Positions 34,602 through 43,926 of a DNA stretch of 64,000 nucleotides are shown here, piece by piece. The number at the start of each line of letters is the position of its first letter. The first letter of the stretch is position 1. The notes beneath the pieces are model-generated. The model did no database searches and was not told the DNA's origin. It saw only the letters and a list, made by a program, of their open reading frames with translations. The DNA lies in the NCBI RefSeq assembly GCF_900143075.1, contig NZ_FRCY01000003.1, positions 434,001-498,000 of the forward strand, read 5' to 3'. Position numbers and translations under genes: made by a program. Origin of the DNA: Cyclobacterium lianum (GTDB taxonomy: Bacteria > Bacteroidota > Bacteroidia > Cytophagales > Cyclobacteriaceae).

Positions 34602-36380
34602 TCATCGAAACTTTCTTTTTAAAAAAATCAAAAGCCCGAAACCCAAAGCAGAAAGCAACATAAGCAGCAAGCCCCGGAAAGGCTGACCCAGCAAATAACT
34701 TCCTGTCCCGAACAGGAAAGCATAAACTGCCATAGTGCCGGCACCAAAAGCCATGATTGCGGCCTGAAAGTCAAAATAATGCGGCGAAGTATGCTTTTCA
34801 CCTTTCTCTTTCATCCAACCGTACACCCTTTTCCATCCCGGACCGGGGACGCTTGTTTTGCGAACAAATGATATCAGCAACTGCTTATCTGTGGCCGGAC
34901 CGAGCAAAGCTGTCAGAACCCAGGCAATGGTCGTCAGTACTATGCCAATGACCAGTTGTTCAAGGTTTGACAGCGGGTCAAAATAAAAAGGATGAAGGAA
35001 AGCGAAATACAGGGCTACAAAAAACGAAACCCCCATGGCTACAATCTCACTCAGGGCATTGATCCTCCACCAGTACCACCTTAAAATGTAGATCAAGCCT
35101 GTGCCGGCACCTATCTGGAGCAAAATCCCAAAAGTCTGCAGGGCATTTTCCAGCTGCAGGGCGAAAAATCCACCCACAATCATGATCAGCAGGGTAGCTA
35201 TCCGACCTACTGTTATCAGGTGTTTTTGTGAGGCCCCGGGGCGTACAAACCTGAGGTAAAAATCATTGACCAGGTAAGAAGATCCCAGGTTCAGCATGGT
35301 AGAAAGGGTAGACATATAAGCTGCCACAAGGGAAGTCACCACCAGCCCCATTATTCCTACCGGCATAAAGGATAGCATGGCCGGATAAGCCAGATCATCC
35401 TGAACAATCGCAGGGTCAACACCCGGGAAGGCCGTTTGAAGGGCTTGCAAATCAGGGAAAACAATGATGCTGCAAAGTGCTACGATGATCCATGGCCATG
35501 GTCTGATGGCATAGTGAACAATGGTAAACAGCATCACAGAGGAAAGGGCATTGTTCTCGTCTTTGGCGGCCAGCATGCGTTGCACGATGAACCCACCACC
35601 CCCTGGCTCGGAGCCCGGATACCAGACCGACCACCATTGAATAAAAAGCGGTACCAAAAATACGGTCAGGAATATTTCGCCATTGGAAATATCGGGTATA
35701 AAGTCAAGCTTGTCTACCACATGTTCATGCTGAAGTAAATTATCAAAACCGCCGACCGCAGGGTGGTTTACTGCTATCCAGGCGGCAGCAATGGCTCCCG
35801 CCAGAGAAAGCATAAACTGAATAAAATCGGTGAATACAACCCCCCTGAGCCCTCCGAGAGAACTATAGATTACCGTGACCAGGCCCGAAACCATCAGCGT
35901 AGCCATTGGGCTGATTCCCAGTAACACCGTTCCGATTTTAATGGCAGCCAGGGATACTCCTGAAATGATGACGACATTAAAGAATACACCCAGGTAGATC
36001 GCCCGGAATCCTCTGAGAAAAGAAGCCGCTTTGCCGCTGTACCTTAATTCATAAAATTCTATATCGGTCAACACGCCCGAACGTTTCCAGAGTTTGGCGA
36101 AGAAGAAGACAGTGAGCATGCCCGTCAGCAAAAAACTCCACCAGACCCAATTGCCGGAAATACCATTTTTCCGGACGATATCGGTAACCAGATTGGGAGT
36201 ATCTGTAGAAAAGGTGGTGGCCACCATAGAAGTACCCAGCACCCACCAGGGAAGGTTGCCCCCGGCCTTAAAAAATTCATTGATGTTTTTTCCGGATTCT
36301 CCTGAGCTATACAAGCCTATCCCCAAAGAAAGGACGAAAAAAGAAACCAGGATCAGCCAATCTACCCCTTGTAATAACAT
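34602..36380 (-). CDS. Sodium:solute symporter family protein
   Basis: 592 residues with about 14 transmembrane helices, a size normal for the SSS family. The first helix (DWLILVSFFVLSLGIGLYSS) and FKAGGNLPWWVLGTSMVATT with STDTP following match the conserved opening and the sodium-site region of the family. GLRGVVFTDFIQF (about residues 185-200) is another SSS signature. The usual role is sodium-driven uptake of sugars, amino acids or organic acids at the inner membrane. Related Bacteroidota proteins often sit near sulfatases or oxidoreductases; here the nearest ones are 10 kb away. It is monocistronic. Substrate unknown. Confidence 0.9.
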   Translation of the reverse strand: MLLQGVDWLILVSFFVLSLGIGLYSSGESGKNINEFFKAGGNLPWWVLGTSMVATTFSTDTPNLVTDIVRKNGISGNWVWWSFLLTGMLTVFFFAKLWKRSGVLTDIEFYELRYSGKAASFLRGFRAIYLGVFFNVVIISGVSLAAIKIGTVLLGISPMATLMVSGLVTVIYSSLGGLRGVVFTDFIQFMLSLAGAIAAAWIAVNHPAVGGFDNLLQHEHVVDKLDFIPDISNGEIFLTVFLVPLFIQWWSVWYPGSEPGGGGFIVQRMLAAKDENNALSSVMLFTIVHYAIRPWPWIIVALCSIIVFPDLQALQTAFPGVDPAIVQDDLAYPAMLSFMPVGIMGLVVTSLVAAYMSTLSTMLNLGSSYLVNDFYLRFVRPGASQKHLITVGRIATLLIMIVGGFFALQLENALQTFGILLQIGAGTGLIYILRWYWWRINALSEIVAMGVSFFVALYFAFLHPFYFDPLSNLEQLVIGIVLTTIAWVLTALLGPATDKQLLISFVRKTSVPGPGWKRVYGWMKEKGEKHTSPHYFDFQAAIMAFGAGTMAVYAFLFGTGSYLLGQPFRGLLLMLLSALGFGLLIFLKRKFR

Positions 36381-37360
36381 GATGGAAAGTTAAGGGTTAA
36401 TGGTTAAAAAAATAGCAGGAAGAACCTTAAAACAACCCTATTTGATGATGTGCCGATTTGAAGATTTGAGAATGTGCCGATGATTTGATTTCCTCCCTAT
36501 GGAGATACTTATTTTCTTCTGTACGGATTGATGGGAATTAACCTCACGGAATTTTTTTAACTCAAGCCCAGTAAGAGCGAAATATATTCCCCTTTCCATA
36601 GCAGTATGTATCGTGGTAGTTTGATAATGTTAGGAAGTAAAAGATAGCCAAATTTGTGATTTGGCAAATCAAGAATTGTCTGACAGACCCGACAAATGGA
36701 TAATTTGGAGGAACTTCAAGAAGGCAAAAAACCATTGAGTGGCACTAACGCTCCATTATTTCATACAGAATGTTGTGAGGAGATACTTGTCTCCCTTATT
36801 TTTTGAAAATATCCGCTCCGCTGTTCTGGAGTCCTCATTGCTAGTTCATATTTGGTTCCAGGGCACTTCACAGGTACCCCTCCCCAGTTAATATCCGCTT
36901 GTACCCACTTCAAAAGCATTAATAAACTGTTAAAACTGACAAGCTTGAATGTCTGAACTCGAACGTTCCGATTCTGAACTTCGACGTTGAACTTCGGAAG
37001 TGCCTGATTTCATCAAAAAAAACGCTCTTTCCGGCTAAAAATGACAAAACCTGACATTTTTTCCGGAATTTTCCGGTTTGATATAAAAAACAGGGGACTT
37101 CGAAAGTGGGCTGGAGCACTTCATAATCGAAGTTGTCAGTTTTTTATATTCAAGCTTGCGGTTCGGAGGTGGGGCATTGTACATTTTGACCGGAAAATTT
37201 CACCTTTTTGGCCGCTCGTTTGAGTTTTAAGGTGATCGCTGGCAGTAAAAACTGACAAGCTTGAGATTTAAGACCGCATCGTCGAATAAATTAACCTAAA
37301 GCAAGGGCCTGCGAAGTGTGGCAGCAGGCATCAAAGGTATCATCTCTTACTTCTGAAGTC
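36381..37360. other. Long intergenic region with repeat-like segments
   Basis: Nearly 1 kb without a gene I trust. At 36442-36490 the block ATGTGCCGATTTGAAGATTT is followed by a partial second copy (AATGTGCCGATGATTTGATT), a low-complexity type common between Bacteroidota genes. From 36932 to 37263 a segment is bounded by a 17-base direct repeat. Short open frames at 36919-37119 (minus) and 37041-37223 (plus) look random. Confidence 0.6.
36932..37263. repeat. Segment bounded by a 17-base direct repeat
   Basis: AAAACTGACAAGCTTGA occurs at 36932-36948 and again at 37247-37263. An inverted partial copy (ATTCAAGCTTG, 37148-37158, with GTCAGT just before it) lies inside. It could be an inserted element with its duplication, or a repeated regulatory/RNA element; no transposase fragment is visible. 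Confidence 0.5.
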
Positions 37361-37404
37361 CAAAAAATAAGGGTGCAGCCTGTTTCTTTCGGACTGCACC
37401 CTTT
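37361..37404 (-). terminator. Rho-independent terminator of the 160-residue gene
   Basis: GGGTGCAG (37371-37378) pairs with CTGCACCC (37394-37401). On the minus strand the stem is followed by TTATTTTTTG. Located about 40 bases past the stop at 37441. Confidence 0.8.
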
Positions 37405-37440
37405 AATTGATTTGGGGTGACATAAGCAACTTTTTAATGT

Positions 37441-37923
37441 TTAAATTTCGGTTCCATTGGACGAGGGCGTACGGGATTTCTGAAACCGCTGTTTGAGGTC
37501 TTCATAGATCACCTTGGCATCGGCGGCATTCACTTTGGCACCGTACTTCACGGAATTGTAAAAACTCAAAGCACCTACATAAGCCTCTGAACCGGCCATC
37601 ATCACGGTATCGTTCAGGTTGCTTTCCAGCTGCTGCAAGTCCCGGAGCACTGGCATCAGGCCTTTTACCACATTCCAGTCTTTGTCCATTTCCTCAAGAT
37701 TTACATAGGGAGGCAAAAACTGACTGTCATCCCGGGCGTATTCCATCACCTTTTCCACAAAGGGAAGGGTGCCGTCACTCATTTTAGGCACCGTCTGCCG
37801 CTCGGAGGGGCTAAGGGCGATCATGTACGGACCCAGGGTAGTTTTCAGCGTAGCCAAAGCCTCCCTGACAGCCTGAAGCTCTGCCTCAGGAATCTGAATG
37901 GATACTGCATTTTTTGTACTCAT
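37441..37923 (-). CDS. Hypothetical helical cytoplasmic protein
   Basis: 160 residues, no signal peptide, mostly helical. Recognisable segments are LGPYMIALSPSERQTVPKMS and GTLPFVEKVMEYA, then LNDTVMMAGSEAYVGALSFY, which recall a small family of unknown function seen in Cytophagales and Chitinophagales. No catalytic motif or metal-binding cluster. It has its own terminator and is not in an operon. GC content is like the core genes and unlike the AT-rich accessory genes that begin a few hundred bases to the right, so it marks the left border of the island. Confidence 0.65.
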   Translation of the reverse strand: MSTKNAVSIQIPEAELQAVREALATLKTTLGPYMIALSPSERQTVPKMSDGTLPFVEKVMEYARDDSQFLPPYVNLEEMDKDWNVVKGLMPVLRDLQQLESNLNDTVMMAGSEAYVGALSFYNSVKYGAKVNAADAKVIYEDLKQRFQKSRTPSSNGTEI

Positions 37924-38148
37924 GGTAAATAAATTTAAAATGAAACATAAAATTCCCTGATGAAAATATCTTTTTTGGATTTAAAATGCAAATATTTGGG
38001 CTTTAAATTGGTTAACAAGTTGGTTTTTTTAAAGAGCTTATAGTTGTCTGAGAGGGAATGGATAATTTGTACTAAGGAAAAAGATCGCAAGTTCCTACAT
38101 TTAGAAAGACAAATTCTCATTGAAGAAGTTAATATTGCTCAAAAATTA

Positions 38149-38796
38149 CTACGAAACGTTTATTAATAGTAACCCAATAATAACTACTGGTGGGAATAAA
38201 ATTAAAATATGATAAATTAAACTTGTTTTTATGTAATAATCAATATAAATTAAAAATACGTTCCATTTATTTAATTGGTGATATTCGGATTTGGTAGCTT
38301 TGAACATATCAAGGTCAATTGAGTGATGATTTTCGTATCTTTCTAAAATCCGCTCATATTTTCTAGATAATTTCTCAGCAACCTCCCTTTTCTCGTCAAG
38401 ACTTGGACTATTAGTTAATGTTTTAAAAATCCTGAGGTCATTATATAAACTTGAAAGTTCAAGTCCACAATTATGATATTGCTTTGCTTTTGAACTGTAA
38501 TCTTTCGATTTTTCTATTTGACCAAAAACCAGTAGTAAAATAGACAGACTAGTCACCGAATAAGCAATCAGATTTTGGTCAATATTTTCAACTGAATAAA
38601 TATTATATACGGAAAGTAAACCAACTGCTATCAGATAAACAGATAACATACTGGTACACAAATTAGATAAATCTGAAATTCTTAATAATCTTTTATTTGC
38701 ATTAAAACGACCTCCTTTAGTTGACCAAATTTTATAATTTAACTCCTCTAAGAAAGTCTTTTCCAAATAATCTTTATATGACTTTACCTTTTCCAA
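38149..38796 (-). CDS. SLATT-domain membrane protein (predicted conflict-system effector)
   Basis: 215 residues. After an N-terminal helix (YKDYLEKTFLEELNYKIWST) come two adjacent transmembrane helices (about 44-66 and 75-93), then a long helix with QYHNCGLELSSLYNDLRIF and LERYENHHSIDLDMFKATKS, and a third hydrophobic stretch at the C-terminus (about 183-212). The two-helix hairpin followed by the YENHHSID motif is typical of SLATT domains, probably the SLATT_5 type. SLATT proteins are thought to form pores that harm the host membrane when a nucleotide-signal sensor (SLOG, CD-NTase, reverse transcriptase) detects a phage. No such sensor is visible in this window. A 62-codon gene lies 28 bases upstream on the same strand. 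The gene is clearly more AT-rich than the core genes. Family assignment is by pattern recognition. Confidence 0.75.
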   Translation of the reverse strand: MEKVKSYKDYLEKTFLEELNYKIWSTKGGRFNANKRLLRISDLSNLCTSMLSVYLIAVGLLSVYNIYSVENIDQNLIAYSVTSLSILLLVFGQIEKSKDYSSKAKQYHNCGLELSSLYNDLRIFKTLTNSPSLDEKREVAEKLSRKYERILERYENHHSIDLDMFKATKSEYHQLNKWNVFLIYIDYYIKTSLIYHILILFPPVVIIGLLLINVS

Positions 38797-38824
38797 TATT
38801 ACTTATTCTAGAAATAATCTTTAA

Positions 38825-39013
38825 TTACAATTTATTTTCAATTTTTCTTAACCTTTCAGAAATATCCATTTCATACCGTTCGAGTAGCTTCTGATTATCT
38901 ATTGCAGTATTGATATCCATTTTCAATACTCTCAATTCATTCAATATTTTATCAAGCTTATTATCTAAAATAATCTGATTGTTTAACAACCTTCTAAATT
39001 CTTCCGCTGCCAT
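38825..39013 (-). CDS. Small coiled-coil protein
   Basis: 62 residues, almost entirely one amphipathic helix with heptad-like Leu/Ile spacing (LLNNQIILDNKLDKILNELR, then ERYEMDISERLRKIENKL). No catalytic or metal motif. It precedes the SLATT gene by 28 bases, same strand and same AT-rich composition, so the two form a probable operon and this peptide may control or assemble the SLATT protein. It is small enough for chance, but codon pattern and linkage support it. Confidence 0.6.
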   Translation of the reverse strand: MAAEEFRRLLNNQIILDNKLDKILNELRVLKMDINTAIDNQKLLERYEMDISERLRKIENKL

Positions 39014-39546
39014 AATATTTCTATTTTAATTTGTAAAACCTTTGAAATGCTAAATTAAACAAGAAATTAAAACTAATCCAAACCAATTCAAATTAATTAT
39101 GAGAGGGTCCATAGAGATTTTTTATTAAGAAACTAGCATGCATTATTATCTCATGAATTAACAAAATAATCTTCAATCTTTCTGCAAATGTAGGGCAACA
39201 TATAAAAATATTTAAAGTGAGACTATTTATAGGAAGGAACCAACTTATTTTACTCATTACCATTGATTGTTCGTGTTCAAAGGAGAAATTATCTTAAATA
39301 CTTTCAGTAATTTCATTAGAAAGATTAGACATCTCCACCTTTGTTCTTCTGCTATTTCAAGAATTTCAAATTCAAAGAGTTGCTCTTAAATCTCTCACAA
39401 GTATTATGTTTCGATCGTAATATCAAGTGTCATTAATAACATATTTAATTAATAAATTAAAATACTAATTTCGTTTAAACCAATAAATACATTGTTGAAA
39501 TTTAAAAAATAAAAACAGTCACATCAACCTTTACATTTAATACATT
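39014..39546. other. AT-rich gap inside the island
   Basis: 533 very AT-rich bases with no ORF I trust. It separates the restriction gene pair from the small-gene/SLATT pair and should carry the promoter of the latter. No inverted repeat or transposase scar was found. Confidence 0.5.
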
Positions 39547-40416
39547 TCATTTAACTTTTATGTCATATGCATATCTAGACTTGATCTTTGGTTCACCTTT
39601 CTTATCTAGAACATGCTTAATTTCTAAACGACATAAAATTATTGTTCCAGTCGTAAAACTAATTTTTCTATTCAATACATTTTGTTTAAAATCAACATCT
39701 CCAATTTTAAAGTCAATTGGCTCGCTATCAAAATAACCCTTCCAACTATCATTCCCCTTTTTAAATACAGGAGAAATTATTTCAACTTCAGCATCATCAA
39801 TTATTTTAGGTTCCAATTCAATTTCGTCTACAATAAATTGTTTAAATTTTGATTTTGGAACAAATTTCTCTTCTGAAACTGGTTTATTTTCAGCATCCAA
39901 TTCAAGCGTAGAAATTTGGGTTATTTTATTTTCCATATCTAAATATTCATAAAAATTTGATTTTAAAACCTTTACTTTCCCATCGAGCAAAAAATACCCA
40001 ATTATTTTATTGAGTGAATCATTTTTTTCAACTTCTGTATTTACTTGATTTAATTTTTCAATCTCTTTATTTAATAGGATTTTTTGCATTTCAAGAACTT
40101 CTATTTGAAGATTTTCCAATTTGTCATTTTCGGAAATAAAATCTGAAACTACATTTGTTAAAATATTAGTAAAGATTCCACCGAAATATGTAACAGCAAT
40201 AAGAAGGTTTTTATTCCTTTTTTTATTTAAAAATTTAATAAATTCTTTTATACCGCCTTCTTCAAGTGCTTCGATTTCTATCTCAAAGTCGTATTTCAAT
40301 TCTTTAGAAATGTAGATTATAAGTCTTAACAATTCTAACTCTGCCTTATTCCTTACAAATGCATTAAAGGAATGTGAATCGTTCTCTAAGTAGTAGTGAA
40401 GTTGTAATTTTTCCAT
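39547..40416 (-). CDS. Membrane-anchored protein of unknown function, restriction-linked
   Basis: 289 residues. The N-terminal domain (MEKLQLHYYLENDSHSFNAF, then VRNKAELELLRLI) is followed by one hydrophobic segment (about 74-92: LLIAVTYFGGIFTNILTNVV) and a coiled-coil stretch (about 95-130). The C-terminal half (about 140-289) is beta-rich and ends with TGTIILCRLEIKHVLDKKGE, then RYAYDIKVK. I have seen the LQLHYYL-SHS-AFVRN opening in uncharacterised proteins but cannot name a family. It follows the restriction enzyme gene by 12 bases, so it is almost surely co-transcribed, and it is as AT-rich as the SLATT gene. It could be an accessory factor, a second line of defence, or an unrelated passenger. 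Confidence 0.7.
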   Translation of the reverse strand: MEKLQLHYYLENDSHSFNAFVRNKAELELLRLIIYISKELKYDFEIEIEALEEGGIKEFIKFLNKKRNKNLLIAVTYFGGIFTNILTNVVSDFISENDKLENLQIEVLEMQKILLNKEIEKLNQVNTEVEKNDSLNKIIGYFLLDGKVKVLKSNFYEYLDMENKITQISTLELDAENKPVSEEKFVPKSKFKQFIVDEIELEPKIIDDAEVEIISPVFKKGNDSWKGYFDSEPIDFKIGDVDFKQNVLNRKISFTTGTIILCRLEIKHVLDKKGEPKIKSRYAYDIKVK

Positions 40417-40428
40417 ATATGATTTTCT

Positions 40429-43400
40429 TTAGTTGCTTTCCACTATCCTTATCTCCTCCTCCGTCAAGCCATACAATTCATACACTAACCGATCGATTTC
40501 CTGGTCGATGCTGGTGATTTCGGCCTGGAGGTCCTGGGCTTTGGCTTTTTGTTCATTGAAATAGGCCATCCATTCGGCTTCTTCTGACAAACTCAACTTG
40601 ACCTTTGCCTTTTTTAACTCTGCCAAAAATCCTTTGAAATCTAAGGAAGGCCAGTTTTGGAGTTTGGTGGATGGTTTTTCGATGGAATACTTTTTTTGAA
40701 TTAAATTTAAAAAGTTAGATAGAACTTTCTGGTTTGATTCTGTTGCGTTGATAACTAAATTCGCAAAGGCATCAAATTGTTCTTCATTTTTTAACTCAGG
40801 AATTGGTATTTGTTCGAAATACTGTGGCTTAACCTCAATATATCCCCCACTTCTTACCACGCAAATTGATTTTAAATATGCCCAAATCAATTTTGAGTTT
40901 ATGATACAAAGCAATGTAAGATTTGATGATGGAAGGATAACAGACGGTGCATTTATATAATACCCTTTAAAATCAATAGAAAATTTTGGCTGGGATTGTA
41001 GATTTGGCCAAGTGATTTTAGGACTTTCAAATAGTTTGTAATAATCAACTGAATCTTGAATTTCAAACCATCGATACGGACCTGGCTTCCGTCCCATTTT
41101 TTGATCTTCGGAATTTCTAGGCGTTAGTCTGTCCTTAAATTGATTTAAATAGCCTTCAATCGATGGGTAATTCGTTATATCAGTTCCTCTCCGTGTAAAA
41201 ATTAAATATTTATCAATATCCTCTGAAACCCACTTACTTTGATCTTTCCCTTCAAAAAATGACTTTATAAGCTCCTTAGAACTCGAATCTTCTGATTCCA
41301 ACCTTTCTTTTGTGACCCCATTGATTATAAAAGCATCGTTGTATCCAGTTACGATTCCTCTAAAACATTTACCAAATACCTCTCTAACAGTTTTATTCAT
41401 TTTTATTTTTTCGAAAATCTCGAATAGTTCCTTAGAAATAAAACTCCAACTATCTGATGAAAGAGAACTTTGAATAACAACTAAACCTCCAAGTAGGTCA
41501 ATATCTATCACAGATCCCTGTAATTTTTTTGGTACCTTTTTATAAATAAATTCCGTTTCGTCAAATCTCCTATTTCTGGAAATTAATATGATAGGATAGG
41601 TGGTAGCTCCTTCAAAGATTTGAACCTCAGTAAAATCTATAAGTTCAACAAATTCAGTTTCAGAATTTAAAAATTCTCTTAATTTTTTGGCTGCTTTCGT
41701 TTTATCAAAAGTGTTAGATATAAAGCCAAACAAAGAATCTTTTCTTAATATTTTAAATGCCACCTCATAGAAATAAGCGAATAGATCAGAAGTACCTTCG
41801 AATACCTTATATTTTTTTTCAAGGTACGGCTTGATTTCTCCAAATAATTCTTGCCTGACATAAGGCGGATTCCCCACCACCACATCAAAACCTCCCTTGG
41901 CAAAGACCTGCGGAAACTCTTCCTGCCAGTTAAAGGCCAGGTCTCCCGAAACGGCCGGATCGTCGATCAGGGAGTTGCCTACTTTGATATTCGAGTTAAG
42001 ACTGCTGAGTTTGCGGCCTTTCTTTGCCGTGCGCAGCCAGAGTGAAAGGCGGGCGATTTCTACCGATTCCTCGTTGATGTCCACGCCAAAGATGTTGTTT
42101 TCGAGGATGTGGTTTTCCACATTGGGAAGGACCAGGGGCGAATCGAAAAGCTGGGATTCGAGTTCGTCCACGTAGCGGTGCTCGGCCATCAGGAATTCCA
42201 GTACCTGATTCAGAAAAGCCCCGGAACCACAGGCCGGATCGCAGATGGTGAGCTGCAGCAGCCAGACACGGTAGGTATCCAGTTTTTCCTTGAGCTTCTG
42301 TATGGTTTTTTTCTGTCTGCCCCGCTTGCCCTCAGCAAATTCCTCGTCAATCAAGGCCAGTTCCTCCTTTTTCTCCATACAGAGTCTGCCCAGGGTATTG
42401 TCCACGATGTATTTGGTGATGTACTTGGGGGTATAGAAGACACCATCCCGCTTGCGTTTGGTTTTGGACTTATCTACTTCCTCACCTGCCAGCTGGGCGC
42501 GGACATTTTCGATGTCGTTCAAGCTATGCTCAAAGATATGCCCCAGGATATTGGTATCTACCTCGGATTCAAAATCGTATTCCGTCAGCTTCTTTACGTG
42601 CTTTTCGAGAACCTCATCCGATATTTTGAGCGCTTCCAAAACGGGGTCCGGGGCGAATAGTCCTCCATTATAGGCATGGATTTCGGCTTTGCCAGGCTGC
42701 ACACGTCCCGTGTTCAGGTAGCCGAAGTATTTCTTGAACCGATCGTAAAGGGGCCGGTATTCGTCCAGTTCTCTCAGTTTATGCCACTGCCCCACGATTT
42801 CCATGATGGAATTGGGCGGCAATAATCCCTTGTCCTCCGCAAAAAAGATAAACAGAAAGCGGTCCAGCAGCTTTTGGCTTTTTTTATAGAGTTCCAGTTC
42901 ATCCTGTCCGGGATTTTTGGCCACCATGTCCTGCCAGAGTTGCTGCTTGAAGGAGGAGTAATCGGCATAAAGCTGTTTGGTAATTTGCTCTTCCACGAGC
43001 AGGGATTCCTCTTTGAGCTTTTTGGGCAGATCCCGGAGCAGGTTGTCCTTTTGGAGGAGCAGCCAGAAAAGCTGGAAATCCTCCAATTGCATGCCGAATA
43101 CATTGAACTCCACAAAATCCACGGCATTGTCGATGTAAAAGCGCAGCTTTTCGAAGTTGCTGGTAATGACATAGCGGCATTCGGGCTGGTTGTTTTTGTA
43201 GTTGAAGGCCTGGTCCCGGACCTTTTCCAGGTCTTTGGTATCGGTCCCTTTCAGTTCGATCACAGCCAGGGCATTTCCATCACGAAGAATGGCTCCATCG
43301 GTCTTTTTGGCGTCTTTGGTATTTTTTAGTTCCGTGGTCAGGTTATAATCCGGATTGGGATTGATGGTATAGCCCAGGATATTGACAAAGAGTTCGCGGA

Positions 43401-43560
43401 GAAAGCCTTCCTGAAACTGCTCTTCCTTGGATGCCCGGATATTGCCATGAATTCTGGGATTGTGAAAATAGGCCCTGTAAGCTTCAAAGGCCTCTTTGAT
43501 GGGGAGATTGTCCTGGGCGGCAAGGTATTTTTTTCGTACGGAATTTTGGAATAGCGCCAT
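40429..43560 (-). CDS. Single-chain type IIG restriction-modification enzyme
   Basis: 1043 residues combining nuclease and methyltransferase. A PD-(D/E)xK nuclease core sits near the N-terminus: Asp88 (KKTDGAIL) and Glu102-Leu-Lys104 (AVIELKGTD). A helical spacer reaches about residue 370. The N6-adenine methyltransferase follows, with motif I DPACGSGAFL (441-450), motif X-like DGVFYTPKYIT (about 372-382) and motif IV NPPY (564-567). The remainder is a TaqI-like target-recognition region ending in helices (EEAEWMAYFNEQKAKA). Such enzymes methylate host sites and cut foreign DNA with one polypeptide. Base composition is mosaic: residues of about 570-960 are encoded by clearly AT-rich DNA, while both flanks have normal composition. 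Recognition sequence cannot be read. The AT-rich gene at 39547 follows by 12 bases. Confidence 0.93.
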   Translation of the reverse strand: MALFQNSVRKKYLAAQDNLPIKEAFEAYRAYFHNPRIHGNIRASKEEQFQEGFLRELFVNILGYTINPNPDYNLTTELKNTKDAKKTDGAILRDGNALAVIELKGTDTKDLEKVRDQAFNYKNNQPECRYVITSNFEKLRFYIDNAVDFVEFNVFGMQLEDFQLFWLLLQKDNLLRDLPKKLKEESLLVEEQITKQLYADYSSFKQQLWQDMVAKNPGQDELELYKKSQKLLDRFLFIFFAEDKGLLPPNSIMEIVGQWHKLRELDEYRPLYDRFKKYFGYLNTGRVQPGKAEIHAYNGGLFAPDPVLEALKISDEVLEKHVKKLTEYDFESEVDTNILGHIFEHSLNDIENVRAQLAGEEVDKSKTKRKRDGVFYTPKYITKYIVDNTLGRLCMEKKEELALIDEEFAEGKRGRQKKTIQKLKEKLDTYRVWLLQLTICDPACGSGAFLNQVLEFLMAEHRYVDELESQLFDSPLVLPNVENHILENNIFGVDINEESVEIARLSLWLRTAKKGRKLSSLNSNIKVGNSLIDDPAVSGDLAFNWQEEFPQVFAKGGFDVVVGNPPYVRQELFGEIKPYLEKKYKVFEGTSDLFAYFYEVAFKILRKDSLFGFISNTFDKTKAAKKLREFLNSETEFVELIDFTEVQIFEGATTYPIILISRNRRFDETEFIYKKVPKKLQGSVIDIDLLGGLVVIQSSLSSDSWSFISKELFEIFEKIKMNKTVREVFGKCFRGIVTGYNDAFIINGVTKERLESEDSSSKELIKSFFEGKDQSKWVSEDIDKYLIFTRRGTDITNYPSIEGYLNQFKDRLTPRNSEDQKMGRKPGPYRWFEIQDSVDYYKLFESPKITWPNLQSQPKFSIDFKGYYINAPSVILPSSNLTLLCIINSKLIWAYLKSICVVRSGGYIEVKPQYFEQIPIPELKNEEQFDAFANLVINATESNQKVLSNFLNLIQKKYSIEKPSTKLQNWPSLDFKGFLAELKKAKVKLSLSEEAEWMAYFNEQKAKAQDLQAEITSIDQEIDRLVYELYGLTEEEIRIVESN

Positions 43561-43926
43561 TCAAAAAAGATTGATGATCGGAAAGTTAAAATGAAACGTT
43601 TCCTAAAAATAGAAAGAATGATGGTTTTAGGTAAACCAATGGCAAAAATTATTGAAATTTTTAACAGGAAATCGACTGAAATTATCAGAATGGAAGGGAA
43701 GGCACCAAAAATATAATTGTTGGTTCAAGAAAATACCTCAACCTTTCAGTATACCCCAAGTTAATCTATTTTGTGATATCCGGTTTTATTTATTTAGGTG
43801 ACGAAATTAAACTAATCTATATTTTTTTTGACTAATTTTTTATTAAAATATATATTTTGATTGTATATTTAATTTAAACATGCTAATTTTAATTGAAATA
43901 TTATTTTTTATTTAACAAATTATCCC
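43561..43926. promoter_or_regulatory. AT-rich divergent intergenic region with predicted promoter
   Basis: 366 bases between the restriction gene (leftwards) and the T9SS gene (rightwards). TTTTTTTTG ending at 43830, then 20 bases, then TATATTTTG at 43851-43859 is close to the Bacteroidota consensus (TTTG, N19-21, TAnnTTTG). It would start transcription some 60 bases before the T9SS gene. Region 43780-43925 is almost all A and T. Confidence 0.4.

Noticed and set aside
36919-37223. Two short overlapping frames on opposite strands in the 1-kb gap
   Set aside because: No family-like features; explained by chance and by the bounded repeat segment.
42109-42660. Plus-strand frame of 183 codons
   Set aside because: Antisense shadow of the restriction-modification gene.
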